This document shows positions 1-8,048 of a stretch of 28,383 bases of DNA, one piece after another. Source of the DNA: CAIUVD01 sp044338255. Its GTDB lineage: Bacteria > Planctomycetota > UBA11346. The notes under the pieces were generated by a model. The model was given only the letters and a program-made list of their open reading frames with translations, ran no database searches and was not told the DNA's origin. The position numbers were made by a program, and so were the translations under genes. Where the stretch lies: NCBI GenBank assembly GCA_044338255.1, contig JBIILZ010000045.1:1-28383 (forward strand), in the 5' to 3' direction. Positions within the stretch are counted from its first letter, which is position 1, and each line of letters starts with the position of its first letter.

Positions 1-91
1 CAGCGACCAGCGACCAGCGACCAGCGACCAGCGACCAGCGACCAGCGACCAGCGACCAGCGACCAGCGACCAGCGACCAGCGACCAGCGAC
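1..91. repeat. 7-bp tandem repeat, 13 copies, at the window edge
   Basis: Thirteen uninterrupted copies of CAGCGAC fill the first 91 bases and may continue beyond the window. The array is intergenic, ending 23 bases past the stop codon of the Ser/Thr kinase gene. Its unit is not a multiple of three, unlike every array inside a gene here. There is no spacer structure, so it is not a CRISPR array. Confidence 0.95.
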
Positions 92-114
92 CTTAAACTC
101 TTCGCACAGAGCAT

Positions 115-1272
115 TCACTCCCGCCGCGTGAAGAGTCCTTTTACCCGGCTCAGTAGTTCGACCGGGCGCCGCGGTTGGGAGGTGCGCCGCAGCTGTTCGT
201 AGATCTCGCGCATCTCCGCCCCCAGCTCGGCGTACGACGCATGTCGATCGGCGGGTTTTTTTGCCAGCATACGCAGCAGCAGTTCGCCGAAGCGCTCGGG
301 GAAACCGTGGATCAGATCCTGCGGTCGCGGCGGGGGCGTGTGAATATGCGCATAGATGGTGTTCATCGGATCGGCTTCGACGAACGGCGGCACGCCGAGC
401 GCGGCGTGGAAGAGGGTCGCTCCCAGCGAATAGATGTCGGCGCGGAAATCAGCATCGGCGAAGTTCGCCGCCTGTTCAGGGGCCATATAGGTCGGAGTTC
501 CGGCGGCCTCCCCGGGTAAGACGCTGTCGCTGGCCGGATCATCGGTGGCGCGGCGCATGTTGCGGGCCAGACCGAAGTCGACGATCTTGGCCTTGCCGGA
601 GCGGGTCACGAGGATGTTGCCGGGCTTGATGTCGCGGTGCACCAAACCTTGATCGAGGCCGGCCTGCAGGCCCGCGACCACGTGCATAGCGATCTTCAAG
701 ACCTCGCGTGGTCGCAGCGGCTGACGATCGATGACCTGGTTGAGACTCATCCCGTCGATGAATTCCATGACGATGTAGGTGTGCTGTCCGCCGCTGGTGA
801 CGTCGGAGACGCGGACCACGTTGGGATGATCGATGAGCGAGGTGAAACGCGCTTCCTCACAGAGGCTCTCGACCACTCCCGGACGGCTCCGGGTGATCCA
901 CGGATGCAGCATCTTCAGCGCCACGGTGGTACGCATGAGCAGATGGGTGGCGCGGTAGACGGTGGCGAAACCGCCGGTGCCGAGCTCTTCTTCGATACGG
1001 TATTTATCGACCACCATGCCCACCAGGCTGGTGGGCGCGGTCTCGCTGGCGTGGGCTGTGGCCCACCGCCGCCGCTCCTCCGCGGCCTGGCTAGCGCGCA
1101 GCGGATGAAGTTCCGCGAGATCGGCGGTGCTGGTCACGCCGCTGCGTTCGCTGACGACGGCGAAGATCGACTCCGGGAGCTCCATCAGCAGGGTGGCCTG
1201 CCCCCGTCGCGCTTGCGGATGAACTATCCCATCGCTGGCGAAGCAGCCCTGGAGATCGCTCGTGAGCATCAT
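115..1272 (-). CDS. Hanks-type Ser/Thr protein kinase, last gene of chemosensory operon A
   Basis: A 385-residue soluble eukaryotic-type protein kinase that should transfer phosphate from ATP to Ser/Thr of partner proteins. The catalytic domain spans about residues 91-350. It has a glycine loop GTGGFATV (98-105), VALK with K120, the HRDIKPGN catalytic loop with D214 and N219, DFG with D232, and an APE motif near 264, so it looks active. The first 90 residues are not recognised, and no membrane segment is seen. The start is the ATG whose ATGA overlaps the stop codon of the upstream CheW-like gene. A second ATG directly follows and is better spaced from the upstream GGGAG, so initiation could be one codon later. 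A longer reading frame exists upstream but only shadows the CheW-like gene. Co-translation with CheA suggests that Ser/Thr phosphorylation feeds into or out of this chemosensory system; the substrate is unknown. Confidence 0.9.
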   Translation of the reverse strand: MMLTSDLQGCFASDGIVHPQARRGQATLLMELPESIFAVVSERSGVTSTADLAELHPLRASQAAEERRRWATAHASETAPTSLVGMVVDKYRIEEELGTGGFATVYRATHLLMRTTVALKMLHPWITRSRPGVVESLCEEARFTSLIDHPNVVRVSDVTSGGQHTYIVMEFIDGMSLNQVIDRQPLRPREVLKIAMHVVAGLQAGLDQGLVHRDIKPGNILVTRSGKAKIVDFGLARNMRRATDDPASDSVLPGEAAGTPTYMAPEQAANFADADFRADIYSLGATLFHAALGVPPFVEADPMNTIYAHIHTPPPRPQDLIHGFPERFGELLLRMLAKKPADRHASYAELGAEMREIYEQLRRTSQPRRPVELLSRVKGLFTRRE

Positions 1273-1772
1273 GATCTCCCGCGAGACGCGGCGCCCGAAG
1301 TCGTCGCCGCCCACCATTCGCGCACATCGAGGACCAGACCGAAGTCGGGTTGCGCCGGCAGGCCGGTGCGCAGGCCGGCGGTGGCGAAGCCCCGCACCCC
1401 GGCGGGACCGCCGATGAGCGGGGGAATGGCGAAGGTCTCGGCAACCGTCAGCACCTGCAGGCAGCGGCCGACACGCAAGGCCGCTACCAACGGCTGCTCG
1501 ATGATGACCCACGACGCGGAGGCCTCGTCGCCAGCGGCGGTCGGCGCGGCGACTCCGAGCAGGTCGGCGACTCCCAGCATGCCGGCGACTCCCAGCAGAC
1601 CGGCCACATCCCACGCTGGCAGGGTGCCCGCGTTATCCAGACCGGCGACCTGCCCGAGCCAGGCCGAACCGCTGCCCCCGCGAGGTGCCTGCTCGGCCAT
1701 GGCGATGCGCCGCACCTGGTTCAGGGGCAAGGCCACCAGCCATGGTGCGCACCACGTCAGCAGCATGTTCAT
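1269..1772 (-). CDS. divergent CheW-like protein downstream of CheA
   Basis: A 167-residue protein that I read as a degenerate CheW-type adaptor. It opens with a hydrophobic strand followed by a PLNQVRRI stretch resembling the first CheW strands, and ends with strand-like VLTVAETFAIPP and FGLVLDV segments. The conserved central CheW motif (VxNLRGxxxPV) is not recognisable. Residues near 55-75 are a repeat, (x)LLGVA, encoded by an 18-bp tandem array. Both ends are 4-bp ATGA overlaps, with cheA upstream and the Ser/Thr kinase downstream, so it is probably translationally coupled to both. Position is a large part of the assignment. It could instead be an unrelated small adaptor joining CheA and the kinase. 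Confidence 0.5.
   Translation of the reverse strand: MNMLLTWCAPWLVALPLNQVRRIAMAEQAPRGGSGSAWLGQVAGLDNAGTLPAWDVAGLLGVAGMLGVADLLGVAAPTAAGDEASASWVIIEQPLVAALRVGRCLQVLTVAETFAIPPLIGGPAGVRGFATAGLRTGLPAQPDFGLVLDVREWWAATTSGAASRGRS
1548..1619. repeat. 18-bp tandem repeat, four units, in the CheW-like gene
   Basis: Four units beginning GGCGACTCC or similar; the middle two are nearly identical and the outer two diverged. Read on the minus strand they give the hexapeptide pattern x-L-L-G-V-A. The 18-bp unit keeps the frame. Confidence 0.8.
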
Positions 1773-4700
1773 GCCCGCTCCGCCACCCGCGACGGCACAT
1801 GTTGGGCGAGCATCGCCTTCACCTGCTCGGCGGTGAAGGGCTTGGTGAGGTAGCCATGGGCACCGAGCTGCGTCGCCAGGGCGCGATGCTTGTCGCCGGC
1901 GCGGCTGGTGACCACGATCACCGGCAAGGCCTGCCAGACCGGCTGCGAGCGCAGATGACGCAGCAGGTCATAGCCATGCATGCCGGGCATTTCGAGATCG
2001 GTAAAGACCAGGTCGACCGTCCCTTGACGCAATTGCGCAAGGGCGTCTTCGCCATCGACGGCGAACTGCGCCAGCACCCCCAGATCGCGGAAGATGCGCT
2101 CTGCGACCTTGCGCACGGAAAGCGAATCATCGACGAACAGCACCTTCAGGGGCGCCGGCGCCGGGGCGCTGAAAGCCTCGTCAGCAGCCTCTTTGAGAAC
2201 CTCGTCGGCAGTTTCTTCGGAGGAATTCAGCGCTCCGCCAGCGAACCTAGGAGCGGCCCCCTGTTCGCCACGCCATCCCGCGAGCACGCCCGGCAGATCA
2301 ACGATCGGTACCAGCTGCTGGCCGCCGGCAAGGGTCACGCCGGCGAAATACGGATGCCCGGACAGCAGATCCCCAAGACCGCTGACCACGACTTCCTCCT
2401 GACGGAGCAGGGTGTCGACGGCCAAGGCCCAACGCCGCTCGCCGAGGCGGATGAGCAGGGCCGCACCGCTGGTAGCGAAGGGATCCGGGCCCATGCCGAG
2501 ACTCGCGGCGAGATCGACCAAGGGCACTTCTTCGCGACCATGGGCGAGACGACGACGTCCGCCGGTGGTGGTGATCTGCGCATCCTCAAGGTGCAGGACG
2601 CGCTCGATGAAGTTCATCGGCACCGCCCACATCGCGCCCGCGGAACGCACCAGCAAGGCGCGACTGATGGCGAGGGTCAGGGGCAGGGTGATGGTGAAGG
2701 TCGCGCCGCGACCGAGCTGGGTGCTCACCGAAATGGTCCCACCCAGGCGTTGGATCCCATCGCGGGCGATATCGCATCCGTAACCGCGCCCGGACACCGC
2801 ATCGACGTGCGTGGCGGTGCTCAGGCCGGTGACGAAGACCAGGTTGCGTACCGCCTCGCTGTCGATGGCGGTCGCGGGATCGAGCATGCCGCGCTCGACG
2901 CCCCGGCGATGCAGGGTCGGCAGATCGAGGCCCCGACCATCATCGCTGACGGTGACGATGATGTGGCCGCCTTCCTGGCGGGCGGCGAGGGTGATGGTGC
3001 CGGTGCTCGACTTACCCGCCTGCAGACGTTGCGCCTGTGGTTCGAGGCCATGAGCCACGGCATTGCGCACGAGATGCAGCAAGGGCGCCTGGAGACCGTC
3101 GACGATGGCCTTGTCGAGGTCCGTTTCGGCGCCGTTCTGCACCACCTGTACGGTTTTTCCCTGCTCGCCGGCCGCACGCAGCGCGTCGTGCGCGACGAGG
3201 TGCAGATGCGCAAAAAGCGGTTTCAAGGGCACCATGCGTGCGCGCGTGATCTCGCCCTGGATGCCGCTGACGGTGCGTGCCAGGCCGTCGGTGTCTTCAC
3301 TGATGCCGTTGATCGCGTCCTGGACATCGCCCTGGAGTTCGGCGATGTCGCCGGTGATCTCGCTCAGCGAGCGCGCCAAGACGTGGATGTCCTGGTAATG
3401 GTCGAGTTCGAGGGCGGTGAAATGATCCTCGCGGCGCGCCGACGGCAGCGCACCCGAAGGGCGTTGCGGCTCGACCACCAAGCATTCATTACGAGCCCGG
3501 AAATCATCGACCGTGGTCACCAGTCGTTCGCGGCTGCTGATCAATTCGCGCTGGGTATGGACCAGGCGCCCGAGGCGATGCGACATCCGCGAGCGGCTCA
3601 CCACCAGCTCACCGGCCATGCGCATCAGGCGATCGAGCTGATCGGCGTCGATGCGCAGCGAGCGCCGTTGATCGGCGACCTCGACCTCGGCCACCGTTGG
3701 CACCACCGAGGTGGGTAAGCCCGTGGCTGGAACCAGGGCTGAGACCAGGGCTGAAACGGGTGCCGAAACCGGAGCCGTTAGCGGCACCCCGCTCGCGCCG
3801 GAAGACGCCACCAAGGTCAGCTCGTTGGTCACCCAGGCCGGCGTGGGCGCCGCGGCGTGCGCGACCAGGGCCTGACGCAGGGCGCGCTGGACGCGCAGCA
3901 GGGCGGTAGCCGCCGCCTGGCCGGGAAGCGTCTGCGGCTGCCACTGTTCGAGGAGATCCTCGGCAGCATGCGCGGCAGCACCGATGGCACTGTAACCAAC
4001 GGTATTCGCCGCGCCCTTCAGGGTATGATAGCCTCTGAACAGGGTGCGCAGGGTGTGCGCAACATCGGCTTCGCTGGTCAAGGCGAGGGCCGCCTGATCA
4101 AGGGCCGCGAGCAGTTCGTTGGCCTCGCTGGCGAAGGCTTCGCGCACTTCCGGATCGAGTTCCTCTTCGACGACGAAGACGAACGACGCATCCGGCTCGG
4201 GATCGGCGGTGGGCGTTGCCATGGACGCAGCTAAGACGGAGCTCGGCTCGACTGGCGCATCGCCGCCGGCATCGAAGTTGAATTCCTCGCCGGGTTCACT
4301 GGCCAGTGGCGGGGCGCTTTCGGCCCCGTCATCGAACACGAAATCCGCCTCGGCCTTTGGATTGGTAGACAGTGGATTGGTAGACAGTGGATTGGTAGAC
4401 AGTGGATTGGTAGACAGTGGATTGGTAGACAGTGGATTGGTAGACAGTGGATTGGGAACCAGTGGATTGGGAACCAGTGGATTGGGAACCAGTGGATCGA
4501 TAGCCAGCGGCTCATGCATAGACGAAGTCGCGGCATCCGCACCATACTCGTCCGCTGGCTGGGTGACGGTATTCACCACCTGCGTGAGCTCGGCGAGCAC
4601 GGCCGCCGACGACGACGGCGAGCGCGCCAATTCCTGTTCGAGGATGGCCTCCAACTGCGGCAGCACCGTCGCCGCCGCCCGCGTCAGACGCTGCAGACGC

Positions 4701-4978
4701 CGACAGGCGGCGGCGTGCTCCGCAGCCGCCGTGCGCAAGGCCGCGGCTAGGCGGCTCAGCTCGCCGGCGCCGGCGACGAGATGCACCGCCGCCACCAGCG
4801 AGGCGCTGCCAGCGATGGTGTGCCCGACGTCGTCGAGGGCATCGACGTCGGCGATCGCCGGTGCCGGGTGATCCAGGCTCGCCGAAAGGCCGGCGGCGCG
4901 CAGCGTCGCCGAGCTCAGCAGCGAGCGGATATCCTCAGCGAAGTGGTCGCTGACGTCCGCGAGCGAGAAGGTCTCCAT
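1769..4978 (-). CDS. cheA: Hybrid chemotaxis histidine kinase CheA with C-terminal receiver (ChpA-like)
   Basis: A 1069-residue cytoplasmic CheA. An N-terminal Hpt-like domain carries HTIAG around H53, where Hpt domains normally have HTLKG. A tandem-repeat linker follows (about 162-206, pentapeptides NPLST and NPLVP). A canonical Hpt domain has H318 in HTLKGAA. After a repeat-bearing linker (about 402-420) come the dimerisation helices (about 440-600), an ATPase domain with N639 in HLVRNAVAHG and GRGYG near 730, a CheW-like domain (about 770-900), and a receiver (945-1060) with D950/D951, phospho-acceptor D994 and K1046. It should autophosphorylate its Hpt histidine and pass phosphate to its own receiver and to CheY partners. 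The start has a GAGGA ribosome site overlapping the stop of the MCP gene 9 bases upstream. Its end overlaps the next gene by ATGA. The missing lysine in the first Hpt makes that domain's phosphorylation doubtful. Confidence 0.95.
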   Translation of the reverse strand: METFSLADVSDHFAEDIRSLLSSATLRAAGLSASLDHPAPAIADVDALDDVGHTIAGSASLVAAVHLVAGAGELSRLAAALRTAAAEHAAACRRLQRLTRAAATVLPQLEAILEQELARSPSSSAAVLAELTQVVNTVTQPADEYGADAATSSMHEPLAIDPLVPNPLVPNPLVPNPLSTNPLSTNPLSTNPLSTNPLSTNPLSTNPKAEADFVFDDGAESAPPLASEPGEEFNFDAGGDAPVEPSSVLAASMATPTADPEPDASFVFVVEEELDPEVREAFASEANELLAALDQAALALTSEADVAHTLRTLFRGYHTLKGAANTVGYSAIGAAAHAAEDLLEQWQPQTLPGQAAATALLRVQRALRQALVAHAAAPTPAWVTNELTLVASSGASGVPLTAPVSAPVSALVSALVPATGLPTSVVPTVAEVEVADQRRSLRIDADQLDRLMRMAGELVVSRSRMSHRLGRLVHTQRELISSRERLVTTVDDFRARNECLVVEPQRPSGALPSARREDHFTALELDHYQDIHVLARSLSEITGDIAELQGDVQDAINGISEDTDGLARTVSGIQGEITRARMVPLKPLFAHLHLVAHDALRAAGEQGKTVQVVQNGAETDLDKAIVDGLQAPLLHLVRNAVAHGLEPQAQRLQAGKSSTGTITLAARQEGGHIIVTVSDDGRGLDLPTLHRRGVERGMLDPATAIDSEAVRNLVFVTGLSTATHVDAVSGRGYGCDIARDGIQRLGGTISVSTQLGRGATFTITLPLTLAISRALLVRSAGAMWAVPMNFIERVLHLEDAQITTTGGRRRLAHGREEVPLVDLAASLGMGPDPFATSGAALLIRLGERRWALAVDTLLRQEEVVVSGLGDLLSGHPYFAGVTLAGGQQLVPIVDLPGVLAGWRGEQGAAPRFAGGALNSSEETADEVLKEAADEAFSAPAPAPLKVLFVDDSLSVRKVAERIFRDLGVLAQFAVDGEDALAQLRQGTVDLVFTDLEMPGMHGYDLLRHLRSQPVWQALPVIVVTSRAGDKHRALATQLGAHGYLTKPFTAEQVKAMLAQHVPSRVAERA
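3727..3774. repeat. degenerate 12-bp repeat in the cheA linker
   Basis: Roughly four units related to CTGGAACCAGGG, the first two similar and the rest decayed. They encode a Ser-Ala-Pro/Leu-Val pattern in the linker between the Hpt and dimerisation domains of the hybrid CheA. This looks like an older, decaying counterpart of the sharper array in the same gene. Confidence 0.55.
4361..4495. repeat. 15-bp tandem repeat, nine units in two sub-families, in cheA
   Basis: Six identical units ATTGGTAGACAGTGG are followed directly by three identical units ATTGGGAACCAGTGG. On the minus strand they encode NPLST six times and NPLVP three times, between the first Hpt-like domain and the canonical Hpt domain. 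The units within each group are identical, so the expansion is recent or actively homogenised. Confidence 0.97.
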
Positions 4979-4987
4979 GCAGATTCC

Positions 4988-7117
4988 TCAGCTTACCTTG
5001 AACCGGCCCATGCTGGTGCGGAGCTCCTGCGACAATTCGCCGAGGTTCTGGGCGATCACCAGCGAGCTTTGCGCCGTGCCTTCGGTCTCCTGAGCGATCG
5101 TCGAGATGCGTTGCATGGTGCCCACGACGTGCTGCGCACCGTCGACCTGGGTACGCGCGATACCGGCGATGTCGGTGACGAGATTCGCCGATTGGCTGGT
5201 GGTCTCCTCGATACGGGCCAAGGCATCGCCGGCGGCGGACACCGCCCGGCCTTCTTCTTCCACCACGAGCGTCTGGCGCTCGATGGCCGCCACTGATTCA
5301 GTGGTCTCGACCTGGATGTTGCGCACCAGCTTGTCGATTTCCTGGGTGGCGGTGGCGGTACGTTCGGCGAGCTTGCGCACTTCATCGGCGACGACGCTGA
5401 AGCCGCGGCCCTGTTCGCCGGCGCGCGCGGCTTCGATGGCGGCGTTGAGCGCGAGCATGTTGGTCTGTTCAGAGATCTTGGCGATGGTGCCGACGATCGA
5501 GTTAATCTCCATGCTGCGATCGCCGAGGATCTTGATCTTCTTAGCACCGGCCTGCACCAGCACGCGCAACGAATCCATACCGCTGATAACGTTCTGCACC
5601 GAATCCGCGCCCTGCTGGGCCGAGGCCTGGGTGCGCTGGGCGGCGGCCACCGCGGTCTCGGCATTGCCGGATACGCGCCCGATCTCGTCGCTCATGCGCT
5701 GCACCGAGGTCGTCGCCGCGACCACTTCCGTGGCCTGCCGCGACGCACCGGCAGCCATCGTGCCCGCCGACTGGCGCAGCTGGGTCACGGCAGCGGTGGT
5801 GCGATCGAGCTGCTTGTTGATGGCGGCCACCAGTTCCTGCCACGATTCCATCATCTGATTGAAGGCGTCGGCGATATTACCCAAGGTTCCTTCGCCGACT
5901 TGCGCGCGGGCGGTGAGATCGCCATCGGCCGCCGCCGACACCACGCGCAGGAGCGAGAGAATGTCGCCCTGCAGGTTGCGGTTCTCATCGACAATCTTTT
6001 TCTGCTGCGCACGCACCGAACTGGTGAAGCCGTTGAACACGTAGCTGATGAGGATGGCGGCGATGAGGAAGGTGATGATACCGACGAGGCGCGTATGACG
6101 GAACCGGTCGGCACGCTCGACGCAGAGACGATCGAGCTCAGGACCGACCTTGGCATTCAACATGGCAATCTGGTTGACGAGATTCGTCGAGAGTGCCGAG
6201 AGATGGGCCATCTCCATGGCTGGGGTCGTGGCTTCGAGCAGCGGCGCGCGCAGGTAGGCGACGTAACGATCGACCTCTGCGGCGAGCTCCTTGAACGGCT
6301 TCTCGAGGGCCGGACGCAGGCGACGGTTCCCTTCACGACCCTCCGAGGCGCTGTATTGCTCGTTGTCCTCGAGGGCGGTCTTGAGATCGATGGCGATGAG
6401 ATCATTGGTCGTCGAACTCAGCAGCCCGAGGGTTGCCGCCAGATCAAGGCGTTCGGACGGGCTCAGTTGACCATCGTTGAAAGCCTGGATGGCACCGCTG
6501 CCGGCGCTGGCGGCGAGCTCACCCATGGCCGGAAGCTTGAAGACGTAGGCGTCCATCATCCAGTAACTGTCGAGATCCGGATCGAGAATGAGGTTCGAAT
6601 TGTTGCCGGCTTTGTTGATGATCAGTTCGCTGGCGAGGAGCGCGGTGAGCTTGGCGATCTGTGCATCGCGGGCGGCGGGGTCGACGAGCGAGGTGGTCTT
6701 TACCCCCGACCATAGTTCCTTGGCCTGCTTCCAAGTCGCAGAAGTGCCGAGATCGGCACCATAGTTCTGGTCGACGGTGTCGACGGCAGCGAGCATCTCA
6801 TCGCCGTGGGCCATCAGGCGCACCTGCTCGGCCGAGCCCAGGGCTCCTGGCAGAGCGATGGCGACGCGCAGGCGCTGCACATCGGCGAGGAATTCGCGCG
6901 CCGGCGTGATGTAGGCCACACCCATGCTTTCCTTGCGGCTGAACTCGACGCTGTTGGTGGTCTGCTGCACCAGCAGGTAGGCGACGTAGAAATCCGGTAG
7001 GAGCAGGAAGATCAGCAGGAATGAGCGGGCGAAGCGCACGCGCTCGATGAAGAAGAACACCGGCCAGAAAATGATCCGGGCGAGCGTGGACGAAGAGGAT
7101 GCGGATGAAGCACTCAT
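4988..7117 (-). CDS. Methyl-accepting chemotaxis protein, PilJ-like
   Basis: A 709-residue transmembrane chemoreceptor. A membrane segment at about 31-50 and another at about 344-361 bracket a roughly 290-residue, largely helical extracytoplasmic domain. A HAMP-like region follows (about 362-430). The cytoplasmic signalling domain has its hairpin tip at about 550-590, seen as NMLALNAAIEAARAGEQGRG followed by VVADEVRKLAERT. The C-terminus (LRTSMGRFKVS) resembles PilJ-family endings. It should bind CheW and control the CheA encoded next. The start has an AAGGA site 6 bases upstream and lies 16 bases after the cheW stop. The operon lacks cheR and cheB, as is usual for PilJ-type systems, although operon B encodes both. 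The ligand is unknown. Confidence 0.93.
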   Translation of the reverse strand: MSASSASSSSTLARIIFWPVFFFIERVRFARSFLLIFLLLPDFYVAYLLVQQTTNSVEFSRKESMGVAYITPAREFLADVQRLRVAIALPGALGSAEQVRLMAHGDEMLAAVDTVDQNYGADLGTSATWKQAKELWSGVKTTSLVDPAARDAQIAKLTALLASELIINKAGNNSNLILDPDLDSYWMMDAYVFKLPAMGELAASAGSGAIQAFNDGQLSPSERLDLAATLGLLSSTTNDLIAIDLKTALEDNEQYSASEGREGNRRLRPALEKPFKELAAEVDRYVAYLRAPLLEATTPAMEMAHLSALSTNLVNQIAMLNAKVGPELDRLCVERADRFRHTRLVGIITFLIAAILISYVFNGFTSSVRAQQKKIVDENRNLQGDILSLLRVVSAAADGDLTARAQVGEGTLGNIADAFNQMMESWQELVAAINKQLDRTTAAVTQLRQSAGTMAAGASRQATEVVAATTSVQRMSDEIGRVSGNAETAVAAAQRTQASAQQGADSVQNVISGMDSLRVLVQAGAKKIKILGDRSMEINSIVGTIAKISEQTNMLALNAAIEAARAGEQGRGFSVVADEVRKLAERTATATQEIDKLVRNIQVETTESVAAIERQTLVVEEEGRAVSAAGDALARIEETTSQSANLVTDIAGIARTQVDGAQHVVGTMQRISTIAQETEGTAQSSLVIAQNLGELSQELRTSMGRFKVS

Positions 7118-7133
7118 GCGGATTCCTTAGCAA

Positions 7134-7622
7134 TTAAGCCGCGACCGTGGTCAGACGGGCAGGGCGCAGACGTTCGAGACGGAGGGCGAGTTCGCCGGCA
7201 TCGATGACCGCCGCCGTCAAGGTCGGCGCGCCGGCGATGGCGAAGGTTTGGAAGGCGGCGATCCACGCCGGTTCGGCGGCATGGTTGACGCCGCGCCGCC
7301 CGGTGGGATCGGCGATCAGCACGCCATCGACTGCGTTCACCAGCAGGCCGCACTCGCAGCCGGGCAGACGCAGGACGACGGTCAGCAGCTCTCCGGCCGC
7401 CAGCGGCAGGGCCGGTACGGGTGCGAGCTCGAAGACCGCAGCGACGTCGATGACCGCGATCGAGCGCCCACGCAGGTTAGCCACGCCGCGCACCGCGCGC
7501 GCGCAGCCAGGCAGGCGCGTGACGGCCTCGATGGTCGCAACTTCGCCAACCAGCAAGGTGTCGAGGGCGAGGATGGCGCCGCCGACGCGGAACACGCAAT
7601 AGGAGTGGGCGAGGGCACTCAT
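7134..7622 (-). CDS. cheW: CheW/PilI-type adaptor protein
   Basis: A 162-residue CheW-domain protein that should bridge the MCP and CheA of operon A. The family signature is visible as RGVANLRGRSIAVIDVAAVF (about 45-64), followed by strand patterns such as LLVNAVDGVL. It is one domain with no membrane segment. The ATG sits in an ATGA overlap with the stop of the upstream cheY. The MCP gene begins 16 bases downstream. The sequence is quite different from the two CheW proteins at 23671 and 27403, so each chemosensory system appears to have its own adaptor. Confidence 0.9.
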   Translation of the reverse strand: MSALAHSYCVFRVGGAILALDTLLVGEVATIEAVTRLPGCARAVRGVANLRGRSIAVIDVAAVFELAPVPALPLAAGELLTVVLRLPGCECGLLVNAVDGVLIADPTGRRGVNHAAEPAWIAAFQTFAIAGAPTLTAAVIDAGELALRLERLRPARLTTVAA

Positions 7623-7981
7623 GGCGCGAAACGCTTGACCACCGAGCGGATCTGTTCGGCGGTATAGGGCTTGATGAGGTAGTCGTCGGCGCCCTGCTTA
7701 CGGCCCCAGAATTGGTCGGTTTCCGAGGATTTGTGAGTGATCAGCACCACCGGGATCTGGGCCGTGGTGGGCTCCTTCTTCAACCGCCGACAGGCCCCGA
7801 AGCCATCGAGGCCGGGCATCACCACGTCCATCAGCACCAAGGCCGGCAGCAGCGAACGGGCCTGCGTCAAAGCCTCTTCGCCATTGGTGGCGAACACCAC
7901 CTTGTTGCCGGTGGCCTCGACCATTCGGCCCAGGACCTCACGATCGGTACGCACATCATCAACGATTAGCACGGTGCTCAT
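7619..7981 (-). CDS. CheY/PilH-type single-domain response regulator
   Basis: A 120-residue stand-alone receiver: acidic pair D8/D9, phospho-acceptor D52 in LVLMDVVMPG, T82 and K104 in YLIKP. It should accept phosphate from the operon A CheA. The start at 7981 is chosen because the receiver fold begins at once (MSTVLIVDD) and GGAG lies 7 bases upstream. An in-frame extension to about 8212 exists but would read the neighbouring 12-bp repeat as (FHRL)n and is rejected. It lies 67 bases past the stop of the PatA-like gene and overlaps cheW by ATGA. By order it corresponds to PilH or PilG of Pil-Chp systems. Confidence 0.92.
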   Translation of the reverse strand: MSTVLIVDDVRTDREVLGRMVEATGNKVVFATNGEEALTQARSLLPALVLMDVVMPGLDGFGACRRLKKEPTTAQIPVVLITHKSSETDQFWGRKQGADDYLIKPYTAEQIRSVVKRFAP

Positions 7982-8048
7982 CGCACGACTCCGGCCTGAC
8001 GGCGGTTCAAGGTGAATTCGATACAAAGGGGATTCACGAACGGATGGA

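Noticed and set aside
1..91. CRISPR array
   Set aside because: The repeats here and elsewhere are contiguous with no unique spacers, and no cas genes are present.
1685..3718. Plus-strand open frame of about 677 codons opposite the hybrid CheA
   Set aside because: Same reason: shadow of the cheA coding frame, no ribosome site and no recognisable domain.
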